A DNA stretch of 64,000 nt from Massilia sp. 9096. GTDB lineage: Bacteria > Pseudomonadota > Gammaproteobacteria > Burkholderiales > Burkholderiaceae_D. The number at the start of each line of letters is the position of its first letter. Positions within the stretch are counted from its first letter, which is position 1. The notes beneath the pieces are model-generated. The model was not told the DNA's origin. It made no database searches and saw only the letters and a program-made list of their open reading frames with translations. This document shows positions 37,515 to 47,077 of this stretch, piece by piece. The stretch covers positions 2,914,001 through 2,978,000 of the forward strand of contig NZ_JQNN01000001.1 of assembly GCF_000745265.1 (NCBI RefSeq), written 5' to 3'. The position numbers and the translations under genes were made by a program.

Positions 37515-39953
37515 ATGCGCTTTTGCCTGGAGCGCATCACCTTGAAACTGAACCCGATTTACCGGTCCATCCTGCTCGGCCTGTACGGCGGCACGGTACT
37601 GGCCGCCCTCGCCCCCGCCGCCCTGGCGCAGACCGCCGCATCGGCAACCCCAAGCGCATCGACCACGGCCGACAACGGCATCCAAAGCGTCAGCATCGTC
37701 GGCTCGCGCCGCGTGGGCAACACCTCGGCGACCGACACCGTGGTTCCGGTCGACACGATCCCGATGACCAAGGTAGCGGAGCAAAGTGGCCAATTCGATT
37801 TGGCGCAGGTGCTGGCCAACGTCTCGCCCTCGTTCAACTCGACGCGCCAGACCGGCGCCGACGGCGCCGACCTGATCGACTCGGCGGCCCTGCGCGGCCT
37901 CGGTTCGGACCAGACCCTGGTGCTGGTCAACGGCAAGCGCCGCCACACGGTCGCGCTGGTCAACCTGTTCGGCGCGCGTAACCGCGGCAACACCGGCACC
38001 GACATGAACGCGATCCCGGTCCTGGCCATCCAGAACGTCCAGGTGCTGCGCGACGGCGCCGCCGCCCAGTACGGTTCGGATGCGATCGCCGGCGTGATCG
38101 ACGTCGAACTGAAGAAGAGCCTGGGCTGCGAATCGGTGGCCGGCTTCGGCGAATACTCCAGGCACGACGGCAAGAACTGGCTGGCGTCGGCGTATTGCGG
38201 CGTCGCGTTAGGAGGCGGCGTGCTCGGCATCACCGGTGAATACTACGACCGCGGCCGCTCCAACCGCGCCGACCCGGACAGCCCGCGCATCATCGGCGAC
38301 ACCAAGTCCAAAAACCAGACGGTCTACCTCAACGGCGAATTCCCGCTCGGCCCCGGCAAGCTGTACCTGACCGCCGGCGCCCAGCAGCGCGACGCGTCCT
38401 CGGCCGCCTGGGCGCGCGGCGGCGTCGGCAGCGACGACATCCCTTCGCGCAATTCGGCCGCGATGTACCCGGACGGCTTCGTCCCCTTCATCAACGGCGA
38501 CATCGACGACCGCTACGGCACCATCGGCTACCGCACCCGCATCGGCGAATGGGCCAGCGACTTCTCGCAGACCTACGGCTACAACCGCATGCGCTACGAC
38601 ATCAGCCACACGCTGAACGCGTCGATCGCCAACCTCGACCTGCTGCAAGGCGGCCAGGGCGTCAGCCAGGACAACTTCCGTGCCGGCGGCTTCGCGTTCC
38701 GCCAGCTGACGTCCAACGCCGACTTCAGCCGCTACTACGACGGCGTGCTGGGCAACGGCCTGAACACCGCCTTCGGTTTCGAGTACCGCGCCGAGAACTA
38801 CCAGATCTTCGCCGGCGAACCGAACTCGTACATCGACGCCGACGGCATCGGTTTCGGGGGCAACCCCGGCAGCCAGGGTTTCCCGGGCTTCCAGCCGGCC
38901 GACGCCACCGACAAGAACCGCCACAGCGCCGCCGCCTATCTCGACCTGGAAGCGGACCTGACCGACCGCGCCAAGCTGCAGGGCGCCGTGCGCCACGAGC
39001 GCTACTCGGACTTCGGCTCGACCACGACCTGGAAACTGGCCGGCTCGTACAAGCTCACCAACGACTTCCTGCTGCGCGCATCAAGCAGCACGGGCTTTCG
39101 CGCGCCGTCGCTGCAGCAGGTGTATTTCTCGTCGACCTTCACCGACTTCGTCGCCGGCGTGCCGACCGACGTGAAGCTGGCGCCGAACGGCGGCGCGGTC
39201 GCCAACGCGGCCGGCATCCCCAAGCTGCACGAAGAGAAATCGAAGAGCTACACGCTGGGCGCGACCTGGACCCCGACCCGCAACCTGTCGTTCACCGCCG
39301 ACCTGTACCACATCGAGATCGACGGCCGCATCGTGCTGTCGGGCCGCTTCGACGCCGACAACTATCCGGCGCTGGGCGCGACCCTGCAATCGCTGGGCGT
39401 GGACCAGGCGCAGTTCTTCGTCAACTCGGTCGACACCCGCACCCAGGGCCTGGACCTGACCGCCTCGCACAAGATGGACCTGGGCGGCGGCAAGCTGAAC
39501 ACTTACCTGGCCATGAACTTCAGCAAGACCGACGTCACAGCGGTGCATGCCCCGTCCTCGCTGGCAGGCTATGAAGACGTGCTGCTGTCCGAGCGCGAGC
39601 GCCTGTTCATCGAACAGGGCGGCCCGCGCAGCAAGGCGACGCTCGACTTCGACTACACGCTCGGCCGGCTCGAGACCGACTTCCGCATCATCCACTACGG
39701 TCCGCAGACGCTGGGCACCTTCGACGGTCCGCCGGTCCCGGACCAGCACTATGAAGCGAAGACCTCGGCCGACCTGTCGTTCACCTGGGCTTTCACCGAC
39801 AGGACGAAGCTGACCGTGGGCGGCACCAACATCTTCAACGTGCACCCGACCACGCAGGATCCGAACGAGACCGACAACGGCTTCAAGTACGAGAGCGTGC
39901 AGTTCGGCCTGAACGGCGCGGCCTACTTTGCGCGCTTGTCGCACAAGTTTTGA
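37515..39953 (+). CDS. TonB-dependent outer-membrane receptor
   Basis: An 812-residue receptor that imports a ligand (siderophore, sugar or other) using TonB energy. It has a signal peptide (about 1-39, AALAQ|TAAS), a plug (about 65-180) with DSAALRGLGSDQTLVLVNGKRR split by the usual loops and VQVLRDGAAAQYGSDAIAGV, then the 22-strand barrel. It ends in a terminal aromatic, YFARLSHKF. AAGGGAAA precedes the ATG at 37515. The ligand is not clear from sequence, and no transporter or FecIR regulator is adjacent; a terminator follows. Confidence 0.95.
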   Translation: MRFCLERITLKLNPIYRSILLGLYGGTVLAALAPAALAQTAASATPSASTTADNGIQSVSIVGSRRVGNTSATDTVVPVDTIPMTKVAEQSGQFDLAQVLANVSPSFNSTRQTGADGADLIDSAALRGLGSDQTLVLVNGKRRHTVALVNLFGARNRGNTGTDMNAIPVLAIQNVQVLRDGAAAQYGSDAIAGVIDVELKKSLGCESVAGFGEYSRHDGKNWLASAYCGVALGGGVLGITGEYYDRGRSNRADPDSPRIIGDTKSKNQTVYLNGEFPLGPGKLYLTAGAQQRDASSAAWARGGVGSDDIPSRNSAAMYPDGFVPFINGDIDDRYGTIGYRTRIGEWASDFSQTYGYNRMRYDISHTLNASIANLDLLQGGQGVSQDNFRAGGFAFRQLTSNADFSRYYDGVLGNGLNTAFGFEYRAENYQIFAGEPNSYIDADGIGFGGNPGSQGFPGFQPADATDKNRHSAAAYLDLEADLTDRAKLQGAVRHERYSDFGSTTTWKLAGSYKLTNDFLLRASSSTGFRAPSLQQVYFSSTFTDFVAGVPTDVKLAPNGGAVANAAGIPKLHEEKSKSYTLGATWTPTRNLSFTADLYHIEIDGRIVLSGRFDADNYPALGATLQSLGVDQAQFFVNSVDTRTQGLDLTASHKMDLGGGKLNTYLAMNFSKTDVTAVHAPSSLAGYEDVLLSERERLFIEQGGPRSKATLDFDYTLGRLETDFRIIHYGPQTLGTFDGPPVPDQHYEAKTSADLSFTWAFTDRTKLTVGGTNIFNVHPTTQDPNETDNGFKYESVQFGLNGAAYFARLSHKF

Positions 39954-39994
39954 GGCACAAGTCCTGACCGTTTTCGTTCCGACTTGAAGCATTG

Positions 39995-40019
39995 ACGGCG
40001 CCCATATCGGCGCCGTTTT
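39995..40019 (+). terminator. Terminator after the TonB receptor
   Basis: ACGGCGCC, loop CATATC, GGCGCCGT, then TTT. A perfect 8-bp stem. Confidence 0.8.
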
Positions 40020-40111
40020 CGTTTTCGGGCACTTGGACGATATGCTATGTTGGGTCTCGCTGCTGCATGAGGTCTCTCATGAAGCGACCTGGTTCATCAT
40101 CGGAGACCACG

Positions 40112-41122
40112 ATGAGCTTACCGAACGACACCCTTGCTTCCGACAAGTTTGTCGGCACCCTGCCCGGCGCGGATACCCTTCCCTTGCTTTCCCTGCTCGT
40201 CCCCTTCTACAACGAGCAGGCGATGATCGGACATTTCTTCGAGCGTGTGATTGCCACACTCGAACGCATCGCGGGCATCCGCTTCGAAATACTGTGCGTC
40301 AACGACGGCAGCCAGGACGGCACGCTCGACGGCCTGGTCGCCGCCAGCCAGCGCGATGCGCGCGTGCGCGTGATCGACCTGACCCGCAACTTCGGCAAGG
40401 AGGCCGCGCTGACGGCCGCGATCTTCGAAGCGCGCGGCGACCTGATCGTGCCTTTCGACGCCGACCTGCAGGATCCGCCCGAAGTCATCGCCCAGCTGGT
40501 CGACAAGTGGCGCGAAGGCTACGAGGTGGTGCTGGCCCGGCGCGCCAGCCGCGCCGCCGATTCCCTGATCAAGCGCTGGACCGCCCTGTCCTTCTACCGC
40601 GTCCACAACAGGATCGCCGACGTGAGCATCCCGGAAAACGTCGGCGATTTTCGTTTGTTCACGCGCGGCGTGGCCGACTCGCTCAAGGCTTTGCCGGAAT
40701 CGTGCCGCTTCATGAAAGGCCTGTTCGCCTGGGTCGGCTTCCGGACCGCCGTGGTCGAGTACCGGCGCGAAGCGCGCACGGCCGGGACATCGAAATTCTC
40801 GGGCTGGAAGCTGTGGAACTTCGCGCTGGAAGGCATCACCAGCTTCAGCACGCTGCCGCTGCGGGTGTGGACCTATCTCGGCGTATCGGTGGCGGTGTTC
40901 GCGCTGATGCGCGCGCTCTGGCTGGTCGTGCGCACGCTGCTGTACGGCGTCGACGTGCCCGGCTACGCCTCGCTGGCTACGGCGATCCTGCTGCTGGGCG
41001 GGATCCAGCTGATCGGCATCGGCGTGCTCGGCGAGTACATCGGGCGCATCTATCTCGAATCGAAGGGGCGCCCGATCTACCTGGTGCGGCGGCGTTTCGA
41101 GCGGACGGCGCCCCATGCTTGA
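40112..41122 (+). CDS. GT2 glycosyltransferase (GtrB/DPM1-like)
   Basis: A 336-residue membrane glycosyltransferase. It has the GT2 start SLLVPFYNEQAMI, the DxD region in VPFDADLQDPPEV, the GDFRLFTR motif and two C-terminal transmembrane helices (VWTYLGVSVAVFALMRALWL and ATAILLLGGIQLIGIGVLGEYIGRIY, listed as segments). The layout is that of GtrB/ArnC/DPM1-type enzymes, which put a sugar on undecaprenyl phosphate. The start at 40112 has CGGAG upstream. It overlaps the GT39 gene by 8 bases; the pair would form a donor-making and a transferring step. Confidence 0.92.
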   Translation: MSLPNDTLASDKFVGTLPGADTLPLLSLLVPFYNEQAMIGHFFERVIATLERIAGIRFEILCVNDGSQDGTLDGLVAASQRDARVRVIDLTRNFGKEAALTAAIFEARGDLIVPFDADLQDPPEVIAQLVDKWREGYEVVLARRASRAADSLIKRWTALSFYRVHNRIADVSIPENVGDFRLFTRGVADSLKALPESCRFMKGLFAWVGFRTAVVEYRREARTAGTSKFSGWKLWNFALEGITSFSTLPLRVWTYLGVSVAVFALMRALWLVVRTLLYGVDVPGYASLATAILLLGGIQLIGIGVLGEYIGRIYLESKGRPIYLVRRRFERTAPHA

Positions 41123-42752
41123 CGATGCCTCGACCGGTCGATGGGGATTCGATGCCGGCGGCGCGGCGGCGCGCCTGCGTGCGCTGCTGCAAACGCGCTT
41201 CTGGCTGGCGTGCGCGCTGCTCGGCGCGCTGGCGCTGCTGCTGCGCCTGCCCACGCTGTCGAGCCGCTCGCTGTGGCTCGACGAAACCTACAGCGCCTGG
41301 TTCGCCAGCCTGCCGCTGCGCGAACTCTCGACCCGCGCGCCGCTGTACGAGACCCATCCGCCGCTGTACTACGCGCTGCTCAAGGGCTGGAGCGTTCTGG
41401 CCGGACGCGGCGAGGCCGGCCTGCGCAGCCTGTCGGTGCTGGCCAGCGTGCTGACCGTGCTGGCGCTTCCCGCGCTCGCGCGCGTGGCGCGCCTGGGCGC
41501 GTTTGCCGAGCGGATCGCCCTGCTGGCCGGGATGCTGCTGGCGGTCAACGCCGCCAGCATCGCCTTTGCGCAGCAGGCCAGGCCGTATGCGCTGCAGGCG
41601 CTGGCGGGGGCGTTGGCGGTGTTTTGCGCGGCGATGCTGGTGCGGGTGCTGGCCGCGCCTGCGTCTGCACGCGCGTCCGCGCACGCTACCGCGCGCGCAT
41701 GGCCGTGGGCGCTCGGCCTGGCCTTGGCGGCCGGCCTGACCCTGTGGCTGCACAATACGGGCGTGTTCGCCGCGCTCGGCATCTTCACCGGCATGACGCT
41801 CGGCCTGTGCCTGGCCACGCCGGGACCGCGCCGCCCGCAGGCGCTGGCGGTGGGTGCGGCGGGCCTGGGGGCGCTGCTGGTCTGGTCGCCGTTCATGCCG
41901 ATGCTGTTCAAACAGAGCGCGGCGATGTCGCATCTGGCGTACTGGATCCGCTTCGCGCCGCGCGACGTCAAGTCCGCCTGGACCGTGGTCGCCGGCGCGC
42001 CGCCGCTGCATTATCCGGTCGCGCTGCTGGTGCTGACCGGCTTCATGTGGCTGTGGCGGCGTTCCCGTGCGCATTTCTGGCTGATGCTGTGCACGATGGC
42101 GTTGCCGGTGCTGGCGCTGGCCGGCTACAGCTGGCTGGTCAAGCCGGTGTTCCTGTCGCGCCTGTTCCTGTGGCTCGGACCGGCCGGCATGGTGCTGACC
42201 GCGCTCGGCGTCGCGGCGCTGCCCGCGCGCCTGCGCGCGCCCGCGGTGGCGGCGCTGCTGGCGCTGTCGGCGATCGCGGTGCAGGGCTTCTACCGCTCCC
42301 GGACCGAAGGCTGGCGCGACCTCTTGCAAGGATTCGCGCGCGACAGCCGCCCGGGCGACCTGGTGCTGGCCCTGCCCAACGAAGTGCAGATGCCGGTGGC
42401 CTACTACCTGCCGCACGGCCCCGCCGTCATCTACCTGCCCGGCGCCTTCCCGGCGATGGGGCTGGCGCGCCGCTACGTCTCGAACCCGGGCGCCCCGGCC
42501 ATCGCACCGGAGGACAGCGCGCGCCTGCGCCTGCTCTTGCCCGGCCATGCGCGCGTCTGGCTGATCGAGCGCCACGCCGAGCTGTACGACCCCGATGGCC
42601 TGGTGATGCGCGAGCTGGGGCGGCGCTACCGGCTGACGCGGCGCATCGAAGGGGATGGGGCCAATATATGGCTGTTCGAGGTCACGGCGACATCGTCGTC
42701 GGATGCGGATCGATGGGCATGTCGTTCATGCGCGCATCCAGGCTGTGCATGA
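41115..42752 (+). CDS. GT39/ArnT-like membrane glycosyltransferase
   Basis: A 545-residue polytopic GT-C enzyme. The first periplasmic loop holds the acidic DE motif in RSLWLDETYSAWFAS, followed by THPPLYYALLKGW. About 11-12 transmembrane segments are visible. Family members transfer sugars from polyprenyl-phosphate carriers to lipid or protein, which fits the GT2 gene just upstream. The last 23 or so residues after IWLFEV run antisense through the end of cyoD, so the natural stop may have been lost. The acceptor is unknown. Confidence 0.85.
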   Translation: MLDDASTGRWGFDAGGAAARLRALLQTRFWLACALLGALALLLRLPTLSSRSLWLDETYSAWFASLPLRELSTRAPLYETHPPLYYALLKGWSVLAGRGEAGLRSLSVLASVLTVLALPALARVARLGAFAERIALLAGMLLAVNAASIAFAQQARPYALQALAGALAVFCAAMLVRVLAAPASARASAHATARAWPWALGLALAAGLTLWLHNTGVFAALGIFTGMTLGLCLATPGPRRPQALAVGAAGLGALLVWSPFMPMLFKQSAAMSHLAYWIRFAPRDVKSAWTVVAGAPPLHYPVALLVLTGFMWLWRRSRAHFWLMLCTMALPVLALAGYSWLVKPVFLSRLFLWLGPAGMVLTALGVAALPARLRAPAVAALLALSAIAVQGFYRSRTEGWRDLLQGFARDSRPGDLVLALPNEVQMPVAYYLPHGPAVIYLPGAFPAMGLARRYVSNPGAPAIAPEDSARLRLLLPGHARVWLIERHAELYDPDGLVMRELGRRYRLTRRIEGDGANIWLFEVTATSSSDADRWACRSCAHPGCA

Positions 42753-43071
42753 TGATCATCGATCCGAAGATCACCAGTGCGACCACGAACACGCCGAACG
42801 CGAGCGCCATGATGTTGTTGGTGCCCTCGGGTCCGCTGGTGACGTGCAGGAACAGCAGCAGGTGCACGCCCATCTGCGCGATCGCCAGCGCGGCCAGCAG
42901 GACCGGCACGCCGCCCGGCCAGACGGCGCCGGTGCTTGAAACCCAGAACGACACCCCGGTCAGGATGATCGAGAACACCAGGCCGCCGGTGTATTTCAGC
43001 AGGTTGGTGCGCAGGTCGGAGGAGGCACCGGGCTGCTCGTCGTGGCGGCTTTCTTGCACTTCCGCTTTCAT
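42682..43071 (-). CDS. cyoD: Cytochrome bo-type ubiquinol oxidase subunit IV
   Basis: A 129-residue protein with three transmembrane helices (YTGGLVFSIILTGVSFWV, VPVLLAALAIAQMGVHLLLF, ALAFGVFVVALVIFGSMIIM). It includes the typical MGVHLLLFLH of CyoD. It stabilises or helps assemble the subunit I Cu-B site. Its start overlaps the cyoC stop (ATGA). The 3' end is overlapped by the convergent GT39 gene for 71 bases. Confidence 0.9.
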   Translation of the reverse strand: MKAEVQESRHDEQPGASSDLRTNLLKYTGGLVFSIILTGVSFWVSSTGAVWPGGVPVLLAALAIAQMGVHLLLFLHVTSGPEGTNNIMALAFGVFVVALVIFGSMIIMHSLDARMNDMPIDPHPTTMSP

Positions 43072-43697
43072 GTGAATGCTCCCAGATAGACCACGGTGAA
43101 GACGCCGACCCATACGATGTCGAGCGCATGCCAGAACAGGCTGAAGCACAGCAGGCGCCGCACCACCTTGGGCGTGAAGCCGAGCGTGGCGATCTGTCCC
43201 AGCATGACCACCAGCCAGAACATGCCGCACGCCACGTGCAGCCCGTGCAAGCCCACCAACGCGAAGAAGCCGGACAGGAAGGCGCTGCGATCGGGGCCGG
43301 CGCCATCGCCGATCATGTGCGCGAATTCGGACAGTTCCAGCACCATGAAAGTGGCGCCGAGCACCAGGGTCGCCGCGGCGGCGATGTAGGTGACCATCTT
43401 GTTGCGGTGTTCCATACCCAGGCCCAGCAGCGCGCACGAGAAGCTGGAAAACAGCAGGCAGCCCGTCTCGATCAGCACGTTGCCGCGGTCGAACAGGTCG
43501 CGCCCGGACGGCCCGCCGGCGGTGTGGTCGCGCAGGACCACGAAGGCGGCGAAAAAGGCGGCGAACATGACGATGTCGCTGAGCAGGAACAGCCACATGC
43601 CATAGGTGACGGTCACGCGCGTGGGCGCCGGTCCGCGTTGGGAGCGCGGCACCGGCCGCTCGATCGTCTGCATCGGTTCCTTCATCACGGCGCTCAT
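43068..43697 (-). CDS. cyoC: Cytochrome bo-type ubiquinol oxidase subunit III
   Basis: A 209-residue protein with five transmembrane helices. It shows [20 protein letters not shown], the [16 protein letters not shown] motif and [17 protein letters not shown]. This is the short five-helix subunit III of quinol-type heme-copper oxidases. It overlaps cyoB and cyoD by four bases each side, so the operon is translationally coupled. Confidence 0.94.
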   Translation of the reverse strand: MSAVMKEPMQTIERPVPRSQRGPAPTRVTVTYGMWLFLLSDIVMFAAFFAAFVVLRDHTAGGPSGRDLFDRGNVLIETGCLLFSSFSCALLGLGMEHRNKMVTYIAAAATLVLGATFMVLELSEFAHMIGDGAGPDRSAFLSGFFALVGLHGLHVACGMFWLVVMLGQIATLGFTPKVVRRLLCFSLFWHALDIVWVGVFTVVYLGAFT

Positions 43698-45682
43698 GCG
43701 GCCTCCTGGGCGTGCGTCTCGTAGTGCGCAGCGTAGAAACCCGCCACGGCGTCGCCCTCGATCTCGGTTTCATCGACCCGCCGCCAGGCAAACAGCAATG
43801 CCGCGGCGACGATGCCGAGCAGGCTGGCGATCGCCATCCACCAGATGTGCCAGACCATGGCGAAACCGAAGCCGACCGCGAAGAAGGCGACGAAGAAGCC
43901 GGTGCCGGTGCGTTCGGGGACCTCGACGGCGGACGGCGCCGGCAACTCGGGCAGGCCCGGCGCCGGCAAGCCGGCGCGCTTGGTTTCCCAGAACGTGTCG
44001 AGACCGTCCACCTTGACCGGCGTGGCGAAGTTGAACGGCGGCGGCGGCGATGGCGTGGCCCACTCGAGCGAACGGCCGTCCCACGGGTCGCCGGTCAGGT
44101 CGCGCCGCTCCTCGCGCGTGCGGATGCTGACGGTCAGCTGGACGATCGTGCAGCCGATGCCGGCCAGGATGCACAGCGCGCCGCCCAGCGCGACGATCAT
44201 CAGCGGCTGCCAGTTGGCCTCCGAGTAATGCTGCATGCGGCGCGTCGCGCCCATCAGGCCGAGCAGGTACAGCGGCATGAACGCCAGGTAAAAGCCGACC
44301 AGCCAGCACCAGAACGTGGCGCGGCCCCAGCCTTCGTGCAGTTTGAAGCCGAAGGCCTTGGGGAACCAGTAGTTGTAGCCGGCATAGGCGCCGAAGATCA
44401 CCCCGCCGATGATCACGTTGTGGAAGTGCGCCACCAGGAACAGGCTGTTGTGGGTGATGAAGTCCACCGGCGGGATCGCCAGCAGGACGCCGGTCATGCC
44501 GCCGATGATGAAGGTGACCATGAAGCCGAGCGCCCACATCAGCGGCACCGAGAAGCGGATCGAGCCGCCGTACAGCGTCCACAGCCAGTTGAACACCTTC
44601 ACCCCGGTCGGCACCGCGATGATCATGGTCATGACGCCGAAGAAGCCGTTGACGTCGGCGCTGGCGCCCATCGTGAAGAAGTGGTGCAGCCAGACCATGA
44701 ACGACAGCACGCAGATGGCCAGCGCGGCCGCGGCCATCGAGCGGTAGGCAAAGATCCCCTTGCCGGAAAACGTGGCGATCACTTCGCTGAACACGCCGAA
44801 GGCCGGCAGGATCAGGATGTACACCTCGGGGTGGCCCCAGGCCCAGATCAGGTTCACGTACATCATCGCGTTGCCGCCGAAGTCGTTGGTGAAGAAATGG
44901 AAACCGAGGTAGCGGTCGAGCGTCAGCATGGCGAGCGTCGCGGTCAGGATCGGGAACGCCGCGATGATCAGCAGGTTGGCCGTCAGCGCGGTCCAGCAGA
45001 AGATCGGCATGCGCATGTAGCCCATGCCCACCGTGCGCATCTTGAGGATGGTGGCGGTCAGGTTGATCCCCGACAGCAGCGTGCCGACGCCGGCGATCTG
45101 GATCGACCACAGGTAGTAATCGACCCCGACGCCGGGCGAATAGGCCAGCTCGGACAAGGGCGGGTAGACCAGCCAGCCGGTCTTGGCGAATTCACCGATC
45201 ACCAGCGACACATTGAGCAGCAGGACGCCCGATGCCGTGAGCCAGAAGCTGACCGAATTGAGGGTCGGAAAGGCGACGTCGCGCGCGCCGATCTGCAGCG
45301 GCACGACGAAGTTCATCAGGCCGACCATGAAGGTCATCCCGACGAAGAAGATCATGATGGTGCCGTGCGCGGAAAAGATCTGGTTGTAGTGCTCGGGCGG
45401 CAGGAAACCCTGGTGGGCGCCGACCGCGATCGCCTGCTGCGAGCGCATCATGAGCGCATCGACGAAACCGCGCATCAGCATCACCAGCGCCAGCAGCACG
45501 TACATCACGCCGATGCGTTTGTGGTCGACGCTGGTGATCCATTCTTTCCAGAGGTAGGTCCACCAGCCGCGCTTGGTGATCCAGGCGGCGACGCCGAGCA
45601 TCATGAGCGCGACGATGCCGGCGGCGACGAGTGGGATGGGTTGGTCGGTCGGGATCGCAGACCAATCTAATTTGCCTAGCAT
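43694..45682 (-). CDS. cyoB: Cytochrome bo-type ubiquinol oxidase subunit I
   Basis: A 662-residue heme-copper subunit I that reduces oxygen and pumps protons. It shows the heme and Cu-B ligands: [31 protein letters not shown] (His-Tyr crosslink), WLHHFFTMG, and [24 protein letters not shown] region with LVAHFHNVI. The N-terminus has the extra CyoB-type helix and [10 protein letters not shown]. The start at 45682 is the one with the usual MLGKLDW; the longer frame to 46726 crosses cyoA and is rejected. It follows cyoA by 11 bases. Confidence 0.96.
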   Translation of the reverse strand: MLGKLDWSAIPTDQPIPLVAAGIVALMMLGVAAWITKRGWWTYLWKEWITSVDHKRIGVMYVLLALVMLMRGFVDALMMRSQQAIAVGAHQGFLPPEHYNQIFSAHGTIMIFFVGMTFMVGLMNFVVPLQIGARDVAFPTLNSVSFWLTASGVLLLNVSLVIGEFAKTGWLVYPPLSELAYSPGVGVDYYLWSIQIAGVGTLLSGINLTATILKMRTVGMGYMRMPIFCWTALTANLLIIAAFPILTATLAMLTLDRYLGFHFFTNDFGGNAMMYVNLIWAWGHPEVYILILPAFGVFSEVIATFSGKGIFAYRSMAAAALAICVLSFMVWLHHFFTMGASADVNGFFGVMTMIIAVPTGVKVFNWLWTLYGGSIRFSVPLMWALGFMVTFIIGGMTGVLLAIPPVDFITHNSLFLVAHFHNVIIGGVIFGAYAGYNYWFPKAFGFKLHEGWGRATFWCWLVGFYLAFMPLYLLGLMGATRRMQHYSEANWQPLMIVALGGALCILAGIGCTIVQLTVSIRTREERRDLTGDPWDGRSLEWATPSPPPPFNFATPVKVDGLDTFWETKRAGLPAPGLPELPAPSAVEVPERTGTGFFVAFFAVGFGFAMVWHIWWMAIASLLGIVAAALLFAWRRVDETEIEGDAVAGFYAAHYETHAQEAA

Positions 45683-45693
45683 GGGAACCGCTT

Positions 45694-46506
45694 TCAATGA
45701 GAGGACGAAGATCCGGGCGACATCGACGCGGCCAGGATGGTGTTGAACAGGTGCGGCTCGGCCAGCCGGTATTCGCGCGCGGGGCTGGTCCCGGGCTTGG
45801 CCAGCGCGGCGTAGCCGGCGGCGTCCAGGCTGGCGCCGCGCGCGCGCGCGCGCGCCAGCCAGGCGTCGTAGTCGGACGGCGCGACGGCGTCGACGTCGAA
45901 GCGCATGTCGGAAAAGCCGTCGCCGCTGAACTGGACCGAGCGGCCGGGGAAGGTGCCGGGATGGTCGGCCTGCAGATACAGCGTGGTCGTCATCCCCGCC
46001 ATCGTGTAGATCTGGCTGCCCAATTGCGGCACGAAGAAGCTGTTCATGACCGTGCTCGAGGTCAGCTGCAGGTGCAGCACGCGTCCGGCCGGCACGACCA
46101 GGTGGTTGACGGCGGCGACACCCGCGCCCGGGTAGATGAACAGCCATTTCCAGTCGAGCGACACGACCTGGATCTCGAGCGGCTCGGCTTGCGCCGACTG
46201 CGCCGGCAGCGGCTTGGCGGGGTCGAGCGCATGCGCCGCCACCCATCCCATCCCGCCCAGGAACAGGATGATCATCAGCGGCACCATCCAGTTGACGACT
46301 TCGAGCCCACCGGAATAATTCCAGTCGAGCTTGCGCTTGGCGCGTTTGTTGCCGGCCCTGAACCACCATGCGAACACCAGCGTCAAGATGATGATCGGAA
46401 CGATCAATGCCAGCATGACCAGGGTGGCGTTTTGCAGGAGCAGGTATTCGTTGGCGGCGACCGGTCCACGCGGATCGAGGACGCCGGCGGTCAAGGAGGG
46501 ACTCAT
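45694..46506 (-). CDS. cyoA: Cytochrome bo-type ubiquinol oxidase subunit II
   Basis: A 270-residue subunit II with two transmembrane helices ([35 protein letters not shown]) and the periplasmic cupredoxin domain ([31 protein letters not shown]). Copper-A ligands are absent, as expected of quinol oxidases. E. coli CyoA starts with a lipoprotein signal and Cys. Here the N-terminus is only [14 protein letters not shown], and the frame upstream is closed by TAA, so there is no lipobox. It is the first gene of the operon. No cyoE (heme O synthase) follows cyoD. Confidence 0.93.
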   Translation of the reverse strand: MSPSLTAGVLDPRGPVAANEYLLLQNATLVMLALIVPIIILTLVFAWWFRAGNKRAKRKLDWNYSGGLEVVNWMVPLMIILFLGGMGWVAAHALDPAKPLPAQSAQAEPLEIQVVSLDWKWLFIYPGAGVAAVNHLVVPAGRVLHLQLTSSTVMNSFFVPQLGSQIYTMAGMTTTLYLQADHPGTFPGRSVQFSGDGFSDMRFDVDAVAPSDYDAWLARARARGASLDAAGYAALAKPGTSPAREYRLAEPHLFNTILAASMSPGSSSSH

Positions 46507-46696
46507 GTACGGTCTTTACGGCATGGTTGTTTGATATCCCTAGTATAAAATGCCAACCTCCCCGATTCGTTTCAGTTTGCCGATTATCTTGGGCCAAATA
46601 TGAATAAATCGCGGCCTCTGCTTCGTAATATTTCCCCTCAGGATCAGGAAATATCTTTGGGCAATATCGCACCCGTGTGAGAACGCGCTTGCGTAG
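46507..46696. promoter_or_regulatory. Region upstream of cyoA
   Basis: About 190 AT-rich bases that must include the cyo promoter on the minus strand. Nothing else is recognised. Confidence 0.45.
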
Positions 46697-47041
46697 GTAC
46701 GCGTTTCGTGGCAACACGGGTTTCATCTGCCGGATCTATTCCGACCCGAGGCGATATTTTGCAACTTGAATCTGCCTGATATGAATGGCCATGAGTTGGC
46801 CCGTTTCATCGGCGCGTCGATTTCAAATTACAGCCCGTTTATTTTCTCGATCGGAAAGAAAATGAAATGCGCCAGAGATGACAACATCGACGACCTTCTG
46901 TTTTACGAGTATTTCCAGAAGCCGCTGAAACTGAAAAACGTGATCGGCTTTCTGAAATACATGCCGCTGCAGAGGTCGTCGGCGGTTTCCGAGAGCCTGA
47001 AACTGAAGAATACAGTGCGAAAACGGATCGACGATCGATGA
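46697..47041 (+). pseudogene. Receiver-domain remnant
   Basis: The open frame follows a TAG at 46694 and reads LFRPEAIFCNLNLPDMNGHEL, later FYEYFQKPLKLKNVIGFL. This is the second half of a response-regulator receiver. The first strand and acidic pair are missing, and the phospho-acceptor position (usually LLDLNLPDMNG) is Asn. No start codon with a ribosome-binding site exists; TTG at 46766 would start inside the domain. GC is lower than in the neighbours. It cannot be phosphorylated normally. Confidence 0.65.
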
Positions 47042-47077
47042 AAGCCTTACCGAGGGCGGTGCGTTGGGCCGCCATAC

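Noticed and set aside
43694..46726. Single 1010-codon frame over cyoB and cyoA
   Set aside because: cyoB has its own conserved start at 45682, and cyoA in another frame is fully supported.
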